Source: Aurantimonas sp. Leaf443 (GTDB taxonomy: Bacteria > Pseudomonadota > Alphaproteobacteria > Rhizobiales > Rhizobiaceae). Taken from it: DNA of 64,000 nucleotides. Below the pieces are notes generated by a model that was given only the letters and a program-made list of their open reading frames with translations, searched no databases and was not told the DNA's origin. Shown in pieces: positions 21,992 through 30,630 of the stretch; within the stretch, counting starts at the first letter, position 1, and every line of letters starts with the position of its first letter. The position numbers and the translations under genes were made by a program. The stretch lies in NCBI RefSeq assembly GCF_001425575.1, contig NZ_LMRD01000009.1, positions 124,001 to 188,000 of the forward strand, given 5' to 3'.

Positions 21992-22810
21992 GTGCGTGTG
22001 GTGCGGACGACGACCGTGACGGCACAGTTCTCCGGGCGTATCGACCGAACTTCGCCAGAGCCATACTATCTTCAACTCGTCCGTCTGCTTGAGGCCGACA
22101 TCGATTCCGGCCGCTACGAGGTCGGGGACCGCCTGCCCGGCGAGACGGAGATGTGTCGCGAGTTCGCGCTGGCGCGCTCGACGGTGCGCGAAACGCTGCG
22201 CTCCCTGCAGATGCGCGGCCGGATCGAGGTCGTCCCGAGGCGGGGCGCTTTCGTGCTCGGGGAACGCACGGTCGGCTGGCACATGGAACCGTTGAAGAGC
22301 TTCCTTCAGCTGAAGCCCGGCGTGCGAAGCACGGACATCTCCACGAAGGTGCTGAAGGCCGGCCTCGAGACGCTGCCGCCTCTCGCTGCGTCGCAGCTTC
22401 AGCTCGAGGAGGGCACGCTCGGCTTCGCGCTCCGGCGCGTGCGCAGCCTCGACGGGCAGGTCGGACTGGTCACCGACAGTTTCCTTCCGTCCGAATTCGC
22501 CAGCCTGCTGATGGCGACGAACGTCATTCACGGCACGGCGTCGCTCCACGATTCGCTGGCTGAGGCCGGCCATGGCGTCGTCGGAACGCAGAGCCACGTG
22601 GAGGCCGTGAACGCGCCTTCGGAGATCGCCGAGATGCTGCTCGTGGACGCCGCGACCCCGCTGCTTCGCATCAACGCCGTCTGCTGTCGCCAGGACAAGA
22701 CGCCGGTCCACGCTTACACCACGTGGCTGCGCACCGACGTCGTGAACGTGACGCTCGTGGCCAGCATCCAAAACCACGAAATCTCCATTCCAAGGCCGGC
22801 CTCGACGTGA
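21992..22810 (+). CDS. GntR/HutC-family transcriptional regulator
   Basis: A 272-residue regulator. The N-terminal GntR winged helix covers about residues 22-90 (PYYLQLVRLLEADIDSGRYE, LPGETEMCREFALARSTVRE, LQMRGRIEVVPRRGAFV). A UTRA ligand-binding domain follows from about residue 105 to the end. The signal it senses is unknown. Start: GTG 21992 with AGAGGG upstream; GTG 22016 is an alternative. The downstream gene is about 150 bases away and may or may not be its target. It sits beside the presumed replication terminus, where accessory genes are common. Confidence 0.85.
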   Translation: MRVVRTTTVTAQFSGRIDRTSPEPYYLQLVRLLEADIDSGRYEVGDRLPGETEMCREFALARSTVRETLRSLQMRGRIEVVPRRGAFVLGERTVGWHMEPLKSFLQLKPGVRSTDISTKVLKAGLETLPPLAASQLQLEEGTLGFALRRVRSLDGQVGLVTDSFLPSEFASLLMATNVIHGTASLHDSLAEAGHGVVGTQSHVEAVNAPSEIAEMLLVDAATPLLRINAVCCRQDKTPVHAYTTWLRTDVVNVTLVASIQNHEISIPRPAST

Positions 22811-22957
22811 CGGGCAACGGATGCTGCGGGGCATACCGGTCTCGTTGCGCGTCCTGAAACCTCCACGCGGGACACATCGTTTCTCCGGTCGAGACGATGG
22901 ACGCGCGCGACAGGTCCTGTAAGGGCGGTGATCGTGACCACGAGAGAGGGAACCGCA

Positions 22958-23752
22958 ATGAGCGGACAGGACACGGACCAGACATCGCAGGCGCTGGCTC
23001 GCATCGCCGGCGAGACCGGCTTCGGCGTGGAAGCCGTCACGGCGATGGCCTCCGCGATGCAGGCCGGCGGCGGCTCGATGGCGCAGTTCAACCATCCCGA
23101 GCTCGGCGGGTTCGGTCAGTGGTCCGCCGGCGGAATGCTGATGATCGGCGATATGTTCAACGACCGCCTGAAGGGTCGGGTGAGCGAACTTGCCGAACGC
23201 CTCTCCCATGCGATGAGCCGCGGCCAGCTCGTCCTTCCGGAACAACCGGGTCTCGGACCCCGCGGCGCCGGATCCTGGTGGCCGGCGAATCTCGGCACGC
23301 CGTCGTCGAGCGGCGCGCAGAACGGGCGACGCTATGCCGTCTTCACGCAGACGTCGCGTCTCGCCGTGGACGAGAACGGGACCGTCAGCGTCTACGACAC
23401 GGGAGACCATCGCATCGGCGGCGTCTCGCAGCAGCAGGGCTCGGGGTCCGACCTGCGGTTCACGAGCCAGTCCGGTGTCGTGGATCTGGCGAGCCTGCGC
23501 AAGATCGAGACGGCCGAGCCGAACGGGCAGGGGCATGGCGCGGCTTCGCCTCCCCGAGCGCCCGCAGCCCCGACCGAAGGCCGGGACCCGCCATCCGCTC
23601 GCCATGGAGAGGCACAGCAGGCGCCGTCGCGCGATGCTGCGCCCGGAGATCCCCTGGATACGATCCGCCGCCTCGCCGAACTGCATCGGGCCGGCCATCT
23701 CAGCGACGAAGAGTTTCAGGCGAAGAAGACCGATCTCCTCTCGCGTCTCTAA
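22958..23752 (+). CDS. SHOCT-domain protein of unknown function
   Basis: A 264-residue protein. Only the last 30 residues are recognisable: a SHOCT (short C-terminal) domain, DTIRRLAELHRAGHLSDEEF and QAKKTDLLSRL. The N-terminal 100 residues are rich in Gly, Ala and Met (AMASAMQAGGGSMAQFNH). The middle has a beta-rich patch (YAVFTQTSRLAVDENGTVSVYD), followed by a Pro/Ala-rich disordered linker. No signal peptide or membrane segment. Start: ATG 22958 with GAGAGGGAA upstream, preferred over GTG 22928. SHOCT domains often mediate oligomerisation or membrane association. Function not assigned. Confidence 0.75.
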   Translation: MSGQDTDQTSQALARIAGETGFGVEAVTAMASAMQAGGGSMAQFNHPELGGFGQWSAGGMLMIGDMFNDRLKGRVSELAERLSHAMSRGQLVLPEQPGLGPRGAGSWWPANLGTPSSSGAQNGRRYAVFTQTSRLAVDENGTVSVYDTGDHRIGGVSQQQGSGSDLRFTSQSGVVDLASLRKIETAEPNGQGHGAASPPRAPAAPTEGRDPPSARHGEAQQAPSRDAAPGDPLDTIRRLAELHRAGHLSDEEFQAKKTDLLSRL

Positions 23753-23769
23753 GGGTTCACAACCGCAGC

Positions 23770-23810
23770 GTTCCGCCAAAGCCGCGCGATCCGTGCGACT
23801 TTGGCGGGAC
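23770..23810 (+). terminator. hairpin after the SHOCT gene
   Basis: GTTCCGCCAAAG (23770-23781) pairs with CTTTGGCGGGAC (23799-23810), a 12-bp stem with one G-U pair and a 17-base loop, 17 bases after the stop codon. There is no U tract, so termination strength is uncertain. Confidence 0.5.
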
Positions 23811-24435
23811 TCATGCTTATTGCTGGGATAAGATTCCCATAGGCCGTCGAGAGTGGGCGGCGGGATTGTGCGATCCTGTTCAACTCTCGCGTCGCCGCCC
23901 TTCGATCCGCTGGTCCGTGAGCGTCGGACGCTCCGAAGCAATGTCGGCCATACTCTCGCGTCGCTTCAACGGCCAGCGCTCGCGCTCGGGCCGCGTGACG
24001 ATCGGCGGCTTGGCAGCGGCCGCGAGCTTTCTGCCGGACCGACGTGGCGACGATATCGAACTCGCGCCCATGGGCCTGACCGAGCAAATCTGGCGCGGAC
24101 ACGACTTCAAAAATCGCGGAGTATCATCGTCGACCATCGGGCGCTCGTTCAACGGTGCGACGATGCCGATCCGCACGCGTCAGTGTCTCGATGCATGGGC
24201 GTGTGACTCGAGCGGCCGCGGCATCGTTCCACTTGAGCGGACGCTGCAGGACGGAACACGCTCACCGGCCGGCCGGCGAAACGCGCCCGGACAGCTGGAG
24301 CACGCGCGAGGGGCAGTCGCCGGCGATACGCGCGCAGAAGAGCAGCCGACATCCGGCTCAAGCCAGAGACTCGCTGGGGATTTTTGCTGCTGGAAACGGC
24401 GCAGGGAACAAGGGTGGCGATCGGCGCCAAAGCGT

Positions 24436-24463
24436 GTGTTGCATAAGATAGATTATGGAACAT
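24436..24463 (+). other. dif: candidate dif site (XerC/XerD recombination, chromosome terminus)
   Basis: Two 11-bp arms flank a 6-bp centre: left arm GTGTTGCATAA (24436-24446), centre GATAGA (24447-24452), right arm TTATGGAACAT (24453-24463). The inner CATAA and TTATG are inverted and separated by six bases, exactly as in bacterial dif sites. Recalled from memory, the E. coli arms are GGTGCGCATAA and TTATGTTAAAT; the present arms match them at 7 of 11 and 8 of 11 positions. It lies in a gene-free stretch where gene orientation and the GGGCAGGG motif both change strand. Recombination here would resolve chromosome dimers. Confidence 0.75.
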
Positions 24464-24704
24464 ATCCCTATCGGCCAAACGGTTCTCGTTTGAGGCCGCC
24501 GATCTGCTGGTGGACCGATTCTAGCCGATGCAGGTTTCCCGTTTCACCGGGGTTTCGCCTACGAAGTGGCTTTTCCACCGGGTTCGAGATCCAGACCGTC
24601 CGGCAGCGCGGTGCCGCCGGCGCCTTACCGGACCGCCGGTCGCATAACGCGGCCGAACGGAGCGGCCGGCTGGCATTTCGCTGTGTGGCTCTGTGGCGGT
24701 GCGC

Positions 24705-25517
24705 TCAGTCGCCGAGCGGAAATTCGATCGCCAGTCCGTCATAGGCCGGCCGGATATGCGGCGGCAGCTCGGCGCAGAGGCGGTCGTAATCCAGCGGGAT
24801 ATGCATATGCGTGAGCGTGGCGCTTTCCGGCGCGAACCGCGCCAGCCAGTCGAGCGCCTGGGCGACCGAAAGATGGCTCGGGTGTTCCTTATATTGCAGA
24901 GCGTCGATCACGACGTGGCGCGCGCCCATGATCCGCGCGACCGCCTCGGCGGGAAAATCGCTGACATCGCTGCAATAGGCGATCGGCCCGATACGAAAGC
25001 CGAGCGAATGGATCGAGCCGTGAGCCTGGCGGAACGCGTCGATGGTGAGTTCGCCGCCCGGTCCTTCGACGGCGAACGGCTCGCCGGGCCTTGTTTCCAC
25101 CCAGCGCGCGATCGGCGGATAATCGCTGCCGACGGGCATGCGGAAACAGTAGGAAAACGCCTCGAAGAGCCTTTCGTAGGTCTCTTCGTCCGCATGGACC
25201 GGGATGCGGTTGCGCTGCTTCAGCATGAAGTTTCGCAAGTCGTCGACGCCGTGAATATGGTCGGCATGGGCATGTGTCAGCAGCACCGCGTCGAGACGGC
25301 GGACGCCGGCCGAGAGCATCTGCTCGCGAAAATCCGGCCCGCAGTCGATCGCCACGGTCGTGACGCCCAAGGGCCCGATCCGTTCCACGAGGGCCGCGCA
25401 CCGCCTTCGACGGTTGCGCGGATTGGTCGGGTCGCAGGCCCCCCAGTCCCCGTCGATCCGCGGCACGCCCGGCGAGGAACCGCAGCCCAGGATCGTCAGC
25501 CGGAGCCGGTCGCTCAC
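24705..25517 (-). CDS. MBL-fold metallohydrolase, PhnP-like
   Basis: A 270-residue metallo-beta-lactamase-fold hydrolase. The N-terminal LTILGCGSSPGVPRIDGDWGACD is typical of the PhnP / cyclic phosphodiesterase branch. The metal-binding THAHADHIHG is intact, with further ligands near the AYCSDVSD and THMHIPLDYD segments. PhnP hydrolyses phosphoribosyl cyclic phosphate, but no phn genes are nearby, so the substrate here is open. The start codon is GTG at 25517, and GTGA overlaps the stop of tatD. The tatD-MBL pair is conserved in Rhizobiales, usually with metG upstream. Confidence 0.9.
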   Translation of the reverse strand: MSDRLRLTILGCGSSPGVPRIDGDWGACDPTNPRNRRRRCAALVERIGPLGVTTVAIDCGPDFREQMLSAGVRRLDAVLLTHAHADHIHGVDDLRNFMLKQRNRIPVHADEETYERLFEAFSYCFRMPVGSDYPPIARWVETRPGEPFAVEGPGGELTIDAFRQAHGSIHSLGFRIGPIAYCSDVSDFPAEAVARIMGARHVVIDALQYKEHPSHLSVAQALDWLARFAPESATLTHMHIPLDYDRLCAELPPHIRPAYDGLAIEFPLGD

Positions 25518-26323
25518 GCGGCCGACGCGGCCCGGCGCGGATCCGGGACCTTGCTGAAGAGACGGAAGAAATTGTCGGAGGTCGCCTCCGCGATCGCCGT
25601 CAGGTCGACGCCGCGCACATCCGCCAGAACCTGCGCGGTCTGGCGCACATAAGCCGGCTCATTCCGCTTGCCGCGATGAGGCGGCGGCGCGAGATACGGC
25701 GCGTCGGTCTCCACCAGAATCCGGTCGAGCGGCGCCGCGGCCGCGACATCCCGGATGGTCTGGGACGTCTTGAACGTCAGGATCCCGGAAAAGGACAGCG
25801 TGCCGCCGAGATCGAGCCCGGTCCGCGCCAGATCCCGCCCGGAGGAGAAGCAGTGGAGAAGAAAGGGAAAGGCGCCCTTCCCGCTTTCTTCCTCCAGGAT
25901 CCGCCGCATGTCCTCATCGGCGTCGCGCGCATGGATGACGAGCGGCAGCTGCGTCTCGCGCGCGGCGGCGATGTGGTTGCGGAAGACGCGCGCCTGCACG
26001 TCGCGCGGCGCCTTGTCGTAGTGGTAGTCGAGACCGGCTTCGCCGATCGCCACGCATTTTTCCGCGCGCGAGAGCGCGACCAGCTCGGCGACGCTCGCTT
26101 CCGGTTCTGCCGCGGCATTGTGCGGATGGGTGCCGATCGACGAATAGACCTCGGCGAACTGGTCGGTGATCGCGGTCAGTCTCTCGACCTTCGTCACATA
26201 GGTCGAGATCGTCACCATCAGCCCGACTCCGGCCGCCTTCGCCCGCTCGACCAGCGCTGGACGCTCGGTCTCGAAATCCGGAAAATCGAGGTGGCAGTGG
26301 CTGTCGACGAGGAAGATTGTCAT
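25514..26323 (-). CDS. tatD: TatD-family metal-dependent deoxyribonuclease
   Basis: A 269-residue TIM-barrel hydrolase. Metal ligands are seen in VDSHCHLDFPDF (residues 5-16), GEAGLDYHYD, VIHARDADED, LLHCFSSG and the C-terminal ETDAPYLAPPPHRGKRNEP. TatD enzymes act as 3'-5' exonucleases or D-aminoacyl-tRNA-type hydrolases; the exact activity here is not known. Start: ATG 26323, giving the family-standard MTIFLVDSHCHLDF. It overlaps the next gene by four bases, so both are translated from one mRNA. Confidence 0.95.
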   Translation of the reverse strand: MTIFLVDSHCHLDFPDFETERPALVERAKAAGVGLMVTISTYVTKVERLTAITDQFAEVYSSIGTHPHNAAAEPEASVAELVALSRAEKCVAIGEAGLDYHYDKAPRDVQARVFRNHIAAARETQLPLVIHARDADEDMRRILEEESGKGAFPFLLHCFSSGRDLARTGLDLGGTLSFSGILTFKTSQTIRDVAAAAPLDRILVETDAPYLAPPPHRGKRNEPAYVRQTAQVLADVRGVDLTAIAEATSDNFFRLFSKVPDPRRAASAA

Positions 26324-26550
26324 GGAGATCGATCGGAGAGCGGATGCGGTCGCAAGAAGTCTTGGATGGCCGGTCGACGGCCTTCGACATCGCTGGAGAT
26401 AGCGCATCCCACCGTGCCGAACCAGTCCGGCACGCTCCCAGCCGAGGAGCCTTCGACGAAGCGGTGATCGATTTCCGCAATCGGTGCCGGATATCGTTGC
26501 GGACAGGATGGGATGATCGCCGACGGCGACCGCGATCAGGGAAGACGATC

Positions 26551-27258
26551 ATGCGTGGGTTGCGACTTGCACTGCCATTCTCGTTCGCTCTGGCAGTCTC
26601 CGCCGTCATTCACCCGGGTTTTTCGATCGAACTGACGACGGTCGACGCCTCGAAGGCGCCTTGGTCGGCGATCGGGCGGATCAACAACAGCGCCTATGGG
26701 CGGTGTTCGGCCATCCTCGTCGGGCCGCGGACGGCGCTGACGGCGGCCCATTGCCTCTACAACGCGCGCAGCGGACGGTTCCTGCGGCCGGCGTCGATCC
26801 ACGTCCTGTTCGGCTTTGATCGCGGTGCCTACGGGTTCCACGCACGGGTCGATTCCATCCGCATTCCGCCGGACTACGATCCTGCCCAGGGCGCGGCCGC
26901 GGCCCCGCACGACTGGGCCGTGCTCGGACTCAGCGAGGCGGTGCCGGCCCCCTTCGCGCCGCTGGCGCTTGCCGGCGACGAGCGCGACGCGGCAATGCCC
27001 GTGCAGGCGGCGGGCTTCGCGCAGGAGCGCAGCGAGGTGCTGACGGCCTCGACGCCCTGCCGGGCGCTCGGCGAAACCCGTCAGGGCCTCCTCGTCACCG
27101 ACTGCCAGCTCTCGCACGGCTTTTCCGGTGGGCCCTTGATCGAGCGCGAGACGGGGAAGCTCGCCGGCATGGGCATCGCGATCACCAAGGCCGGCGATGC
27201 CGCGGTCGGCATCGCCATTCCCGCCTCGCGGCTGCGCCGGGCGCTGACCGAGCCGTGA
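26551..27258 (+). CDS. secreted trypsin-like serine protease
   Basis: A 235-residue S1-family peptidase. A signal peptide covers roughly residues 1-27 (MRGLRLALPFSFALAVSAV). The catalytic triad is visible: His in LTAAHCLY (about 64), Asp in PHDWAVLGL (about 123), Ser in GFSGGPLI (about 192). The more common GDSGGP reads GFSGGP, which still preserves the nucleophile and oxyanion glycines. Cysteines are present at AAHC, PCRA and TDCQ. Start: ATG 26551 with AGGGA upstream. It stands alone on the plus strand, ending three bases from the convergent metG. Confidence 0.88.
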   Translation: MRGLRLALPFSFALAVSAVIHPGFSIELTTVDASKAPWSAIGRINNSAYGRCSAILVGPRTALTAAHCLYNARSGRFLRPASIHVLFGFDRGAYGFHARVDSIRIPPDYDPAQGAAAAPHDWAVLGLSEAVPAPFAPLALAGDERDAAMPVQAAGFAQERSEVLTASTPCRALGETRQGLLVTDCQLSHGFSGGPLIERETGKLAGMGIAITKAGDAAVGIAIPASRLRRALTEP

Positions 27259-27261
27259 GGC

Positions 27262-28809
27262 TCAGTCGGCGACGGTCTCCGTCACGAAGCGCGGGAAGAT
27301 CGGTTCGGGAGCGGGCAGAGGGCGTCCCGGCTCCAGGCGGATGTCCGGCGTCAGTTCCGCGAAGGAGCGCTCGTCCATGCCGACGCCGAGCGTCGTCAGG
27401 AGCTTGGCGGCGCTTTCTGGCACGAAGGGCTGCAAGAGAAGGCCGACGCGGCGCAGCACCTCGGCCGTCACGTAGAGCACCGTCGCCATGCGCTCGGGAT
27501 CGCTCTTGCGCAGCGCCCAGGGCTCCATGCCGGCGAAATAGCGGTTCGCCTCGCTGACGACGGCGATGATGCCGGCGAGCACCGTGTGGATCTCCTGCCG
27601 GTCGATCGCCTCGCGCGCCTTCGGCAGGATGGCGACGGCCGCTTCCAGCATCGCCTCGTCCTCGGGCACCAGCGCGCCCGGCCGGGGCACCCTCGCCTCG
27701 CAATGCTTGCCGATCATCGAAAGCGAGCGCTGGGCGAGATTGCCGACATCGTTGGCGAGTTCGGAATTGGTGCGGTTGACGATCGCCTCGTGCGAGTAGT
27801 TGCCGTCCTGGCCGAAGGGCACCTCGCGCAGCAGGAAATAGCGCAGGCGGTCGAGCCCGTAGGTCTCGATCAGCGACTGCGGGTCGACGACGTTGCCGAC
27901 CGACTTCGACATCTTCTCCCCGCGGTTGAAGACGAAGCCGTGAGCGAAGACGCGGGCCGGCAGGGGCAGGCCGGCCGACATGAGGAAAGCCGGCCAGTAG
28001 ACCGTGTGGAACCGCACGATGTCCTTGCCGATGACGTGAAGGTCCGCCGGCCAGAAGGCGGCGCGCTCGGCGCCCTCGTCGGGAAAGCCGGTCGCCGTCA
28101 GGTAGTTGGTCAGCGCGTCGACCCAGACATACATCACGTGCCGCTCGTCGCCGGGCACCGGGATGCCCCAGTCGAAGGTGGTGCGCGAGATCGACAGGTC
28201 GCGCAGACCGGACCTGACGAAGGACATGACCTCGTTGCGTCGCTCCGCAGGTCCGATGAAGGCGGGATTGCGCTCGAAGAGATCGAGCAGCCGATCCTGG
28301 AACGCCGAAAGGCGGAAGAAATAGCTCTCCTCCTCCATCCAGGTCACCGGCGCGCCCTGCGGGCCGTAGCGCACGCCGTCGACGCGAAGCTCGGTCTCCT
28401 CCTCCCCGAAGAAGGCCTCGTCCCGCACCGAATACCAGCCGGCATAGGAGCCCTTGTAGATGTCGCCCGCCTCCAGCATCCGCGTCCAGATGGCCTGGCT
28501 CGCGCGGCGATGGCGCTCCTCTGTGGTGCGGATGAAGTCGTCGTTCGAGCTGCCGAGCGCTCGCCCCATCGCCTGGAAGGCGGCGGCGTTGCGGTCGGCG
28601 AGGTCCTTCGGCGCGATGCCCTGATCGCGCGCCGTCTGCAGCATCTTGATGCCGTGCTCGTCGGTTCCGGTGAGGAAGAGCACGTCGTAGCCGTCGAGCC
28701 GCTTGAAGCGGGCCAGCGCGTCGGTCGCGATCAACTCGTAGGCATGCCCGATATGCGGCTGGCCGTTCGGATAGGAGATCGCGGTGGTGATGTAGAAGCG
28801 TTCGGCCAT
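27262..28809 (-). CDS. metG: methionyl-tRNA synthetase
   Basis: A 515-residue class I aminoacyl-tRNA synthetase. The HIGH motif is PHIGHAY near residue 17 and the KMSKS motif is [10 protein letters not shown] near residue 300. The connective peptide lacks the Cys-x-x-Cys zinc knuckles (it reads [14 protein letters not shown]), so this is the short zinc-free bacterial type. The C-terminal dimerisation domain of the E. coli enzyme is absent. Start: ATG 28809 giving [24 protein letters not shown]. Downstream of holB on the same strand; the tmk-holB-metG-tatD order is typical of Rhizobiales. Confidence 0.97.
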   Translation of the reverse strand: MAERFYITTAISYPNGQPHIGHAYELIATDALARFKRLDGYDVLFLTGTDEHGIKMLQTARDQGIAPKDLADRNAAAFQAMGRALGSSNDDFIRTTEERHRRASQAIWTRMLEAGDIYKGSYAGWYSVRDEAFFGEEETELRVDGVRYGPQGAPVTWMEEESYFFRLSAFQDRLLDLFERNPAFIGPAERRNEVMSFVRSGLRDLSISRTTFDWGIPVPGDERHVMYVWVDALTNYLTATGFPDEGAERAAFWPADLHVIGKDIVRFHTVYWPAFLMSAGLPLPARVFAHGFVFNRGEKMSKSVGNVVDPQSLIETYGLDRLRYFLLREVPFGQDGNYSHEAIVNRTNSELANDVGNLAQRSLSMIGKHCEARVPRPGALVPEDEAMLEAAVAILPKAREAIDRQEIHTVLAGIIAVVSEANRYFAGMEPWALRKSDPERMATVLYVTAEVLRRVGLLLQPFVPESAAKLLTTLGVGMDERSFAELTPDIRLEPGRPLPAPEPIFPRFVTETVAD

Positions 28810-28877
28810 GAAGCTCGGTTCTGCGGAGAGGCGACGGGAAGGATCAGGGCCGCACATAGCGCGTCGCGCCGGAGCCC

Positions 28878-29915
28878 TCAATGCGCAAGCGTCGCGCGCG
28901 TGCCCGAGCGTGCCTCGAAGAGACCGGCCACGAGCGTCAGGACGGCCTGACGGCGATCGAGATTGTAGGCCGCGGCCACGCGCAGCCGCTCGCTCTCGCT
29001 TGCGTGATACGCGGCAAGCCGCGCCGCGCTTGCCTTCTGGCCGGCGGACAGAAGCCGCTCGCTCTCCCCCGCGATCGCCTGCAGGAGCGATTCGAGCAGC
29101 AGGTCGTAACCGGCCTCGCGGCCCTTGGCCGTCAGCGCGTCGGCGAGCGCCTGGATCTGGTTCCAGTCCGGCCGCTCGGGAGCCAGAACGGCCTCCAGCC
29201 GCGTCGCGATCTCCAGCCCGCCGTTCTCCAGCATGGCGACGGCGCGGCGCACGCTGCCCTGGCCGAGCTCCGCGGCGCGGGCACGCTCCTGCGCGCTGTG
29301 GCCCGGCAGCACGGTCTCGAGCGCCGCCAAGAGATCCGACGGCGGCAGCGGCGCGAAGCGCAGCATGCGGCAGCGCGAGCGGATCGTCGGCAGGAGGCGC
29401 CCGGCGCTGTGATTGACGATGAGGAACAGCGCCTTCGTCGGCGGCTCCTCCAGCATCTTCAGGAGCGCGTTGGCCGCGCTGCGGTTCATGTCGTCGACCG
29501 GATCGACGATGGCGACGCGATAGGCGCCCTCGCCCGGCGTCGACTGAAAGAACCGGTTGAGACGGCGGACCTCGTCGACCGTGATCTGAGTGCGAAATCC
29601 CGGGCCCCGCTCGGCGGCCGGTCGCGTCAGGTGAAGGAGGTTCGGATGACTGCCGAGGGCGACCTGCCGGAACACCGCCTCGCCGTCGCGGCCGCCGTGT
29701 GCGAGAACCGTGCGCGCGAAGTCGAAGGCGACCGTCGCCTTGCCGATGCCGCGCGGCCCCTGCAGCAGCCAGGCATGGTGCAGCCGACCGCTGTCCAGCG
29801 CCTGCGCCAGCTCGCGCCGCGCGTCCCGATGCCCGACGCTTTCGCGCGTCGCCTGCGGGGGCGGCACGCCGTCCATGTCGTCGTGCGCGGCCTGAAGTTC
29901 GAGATCGTCCGCCAC
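28878..29915 (-). CDS. holB: DNA polymerase III subunit delta prime
   Basis: A 345-residue clamp-loader AAA+ protein. It shows the degenerate P-loop [20 protein letters not shown] (about residues 50-70), [17 protein letters not shown], the DEAD-like [26 protein letters not shown] and sensor 1 [19 protein letters not shown]-type residues. The start is taken as GTG 29915, two bases after the tmk stop, because [10 protein letters not shown] leads into the conserved [14 protein letters not shown] region. ATG 29876 is a shorter alternative. Part of the tmk-holB-metG unit. Confidence 0.92.
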   Translation of the reverse strand: MADDLELQAAHDDMDGVPPPQATRESVGHRDARRELAQALDSGRLHHAWLLQGPRGIGKATVAFDFARTVLAHGGRDGEAVFRQVALGSHPNLLHLTRPAAERGPGFRTQITVDEVRRLNRFFQSTPGEGAYRVAIVDPVDDMNRSAANALLKMLEEPPTKALFLIVNHSAGRLLPTIRSRCRMLRFAPLPPSDLLAALETVLPGHSAQERARAAELGQGSVRRAVAMLENGGLEIATRLEAVLAPERPDWNQIQALADALTAKGREAGYDLLLESLLQAIAGESERLLSAGQKASAARLAAYHASESERLRVAAAYNLDRRQAVLTLVAGLFEARSGTRATLAH

Positions 29916-29917
29916 GC

Positions 29918-30619
29918 TCAGGTCCTGGAGCCGGCGCGCGGCGCGGCTCCGAAGGAGCGGCTGATCGCCTCGAAGCGGCGCGCCTCCAGCCGGTCCTCGA
30001 CGAGGTCGGCGATCTCGCGAGCAATGGTCTCGGCATCGCGCGCCGCATCGACGACGAGGCAGCGGTCCGGCTCCTCCCGCGCGATGGCGAGGAAGGCGCG
30101 GCGTCGACGCTCCTGAAGGTCCAGATCGTCCTTCTCGAACCGGTCCGCGCGCGCAGCGCCACGGCGCACCGCCGCCCGTTCCAGCCCGATACGCGCCGGC
30201 AGGTCGAGGATGAAGGTCACGTCCGGCACGATCGAACCCAGCGTCACGCGCTCCAGCCGCGCGAGGAACGCGGCATCCACGCCGCCGTCGAGCCCCTGAT
30301 AGACGCGTGTCGAATCGTGGAACCGGTCGCACAGGACGACGGCGCCCGCGGCGAGCGCGGGGACGATGACGGACTGGATATGGTCGATGCGTGCCGCCGC
30401 GAAGAGCACGGCTTCGAGCTTGGCGCCGTAGCGCTCCGCGCCGCCGGACAGGACGAGTTCGCGCACGGCGTCCGCGCCCGGCGTCCCGCCGGGTTCGCGC
30501 GTCTCGACCACGGCATGCCCGCCCTCGCGCAGGCGCCGCGCGAGGGCGGCGAGCTGCGTCGACTTGCCTCCGCCCTCGCCCCCTTCGAAGCTGACGAAGA
30601 GGCCGCCCTCGCCCGACAT
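29918..30619 (-). CDS. tmk: thymidylate kinase
   Basis: A 233-residue dTMP kinase. The P-loop is [12 protein letters not shown] at about residues 10-21. The substrate-binding [13 protein letters not shown] replaces the more common DRY with DRF. The LID is [14 protein letters not shown]. It makes dTDP for DNA synthesis. Start: ATG 30619, [16 protein letters not shown]. It begins 11 bases after the DacF-like gene and ends two bases before holB, consistent with one operon. Confidence 0.96.
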   Translation of the reverse strand: MSGEGGLFVSFEGGEGGGKSTQLAALARRLREGGHAVVETREPGGTPGADAVRELVLSGGAERYGAKLEAVLFAAARIDHIQSVIVPALAAGAVVLCDRFHDSTRVYQGLDGGVDAAFLARLERVTLGSIVPDVTFILDLPARIGLERAAVRRGAARADRFEKDDLDLQERRRRAFLAIAREEPDRCLVVDAARDAETIAREIADLVEDRLEARRFEAISRSFGAAPRAGSRT

Positions 30620-30630
30620 CGGCGCCCCGC

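Larger units (their letters stand above)
23753..24704. other. gene-free region containing the dif-like site
   Basis: 952 bases between the SHOCT gene and the PhnP-like gene. Several open frames cross it on both strands, but none has a recognisable domain, a good ribosome-binding site or a conserved-looking composition. It holds the hairpin at 23770-23810 and the XerCD-type site at 24436-24463. The local AT-rich patch at about 24435-24485 stands out from the GC-rich flanks. Confidence 0.6.

Noticed and set aside
21831-22019. A 62-codon frame with CVWCGRR near its end, before the GntR gene
   Set aside because: No ribosome-binding site, no domain, and it overlaps the likely promoter and start of the regulator.
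22897-24744. A 615-codon plus-strand open frame crossing the SHOCT gene and the gene-free region
   Set aside because: It is out of frame with the SHOCT domain, has no recognisable domain, and runs through the dif-like site and into the antisense of the PhnP-like gene.
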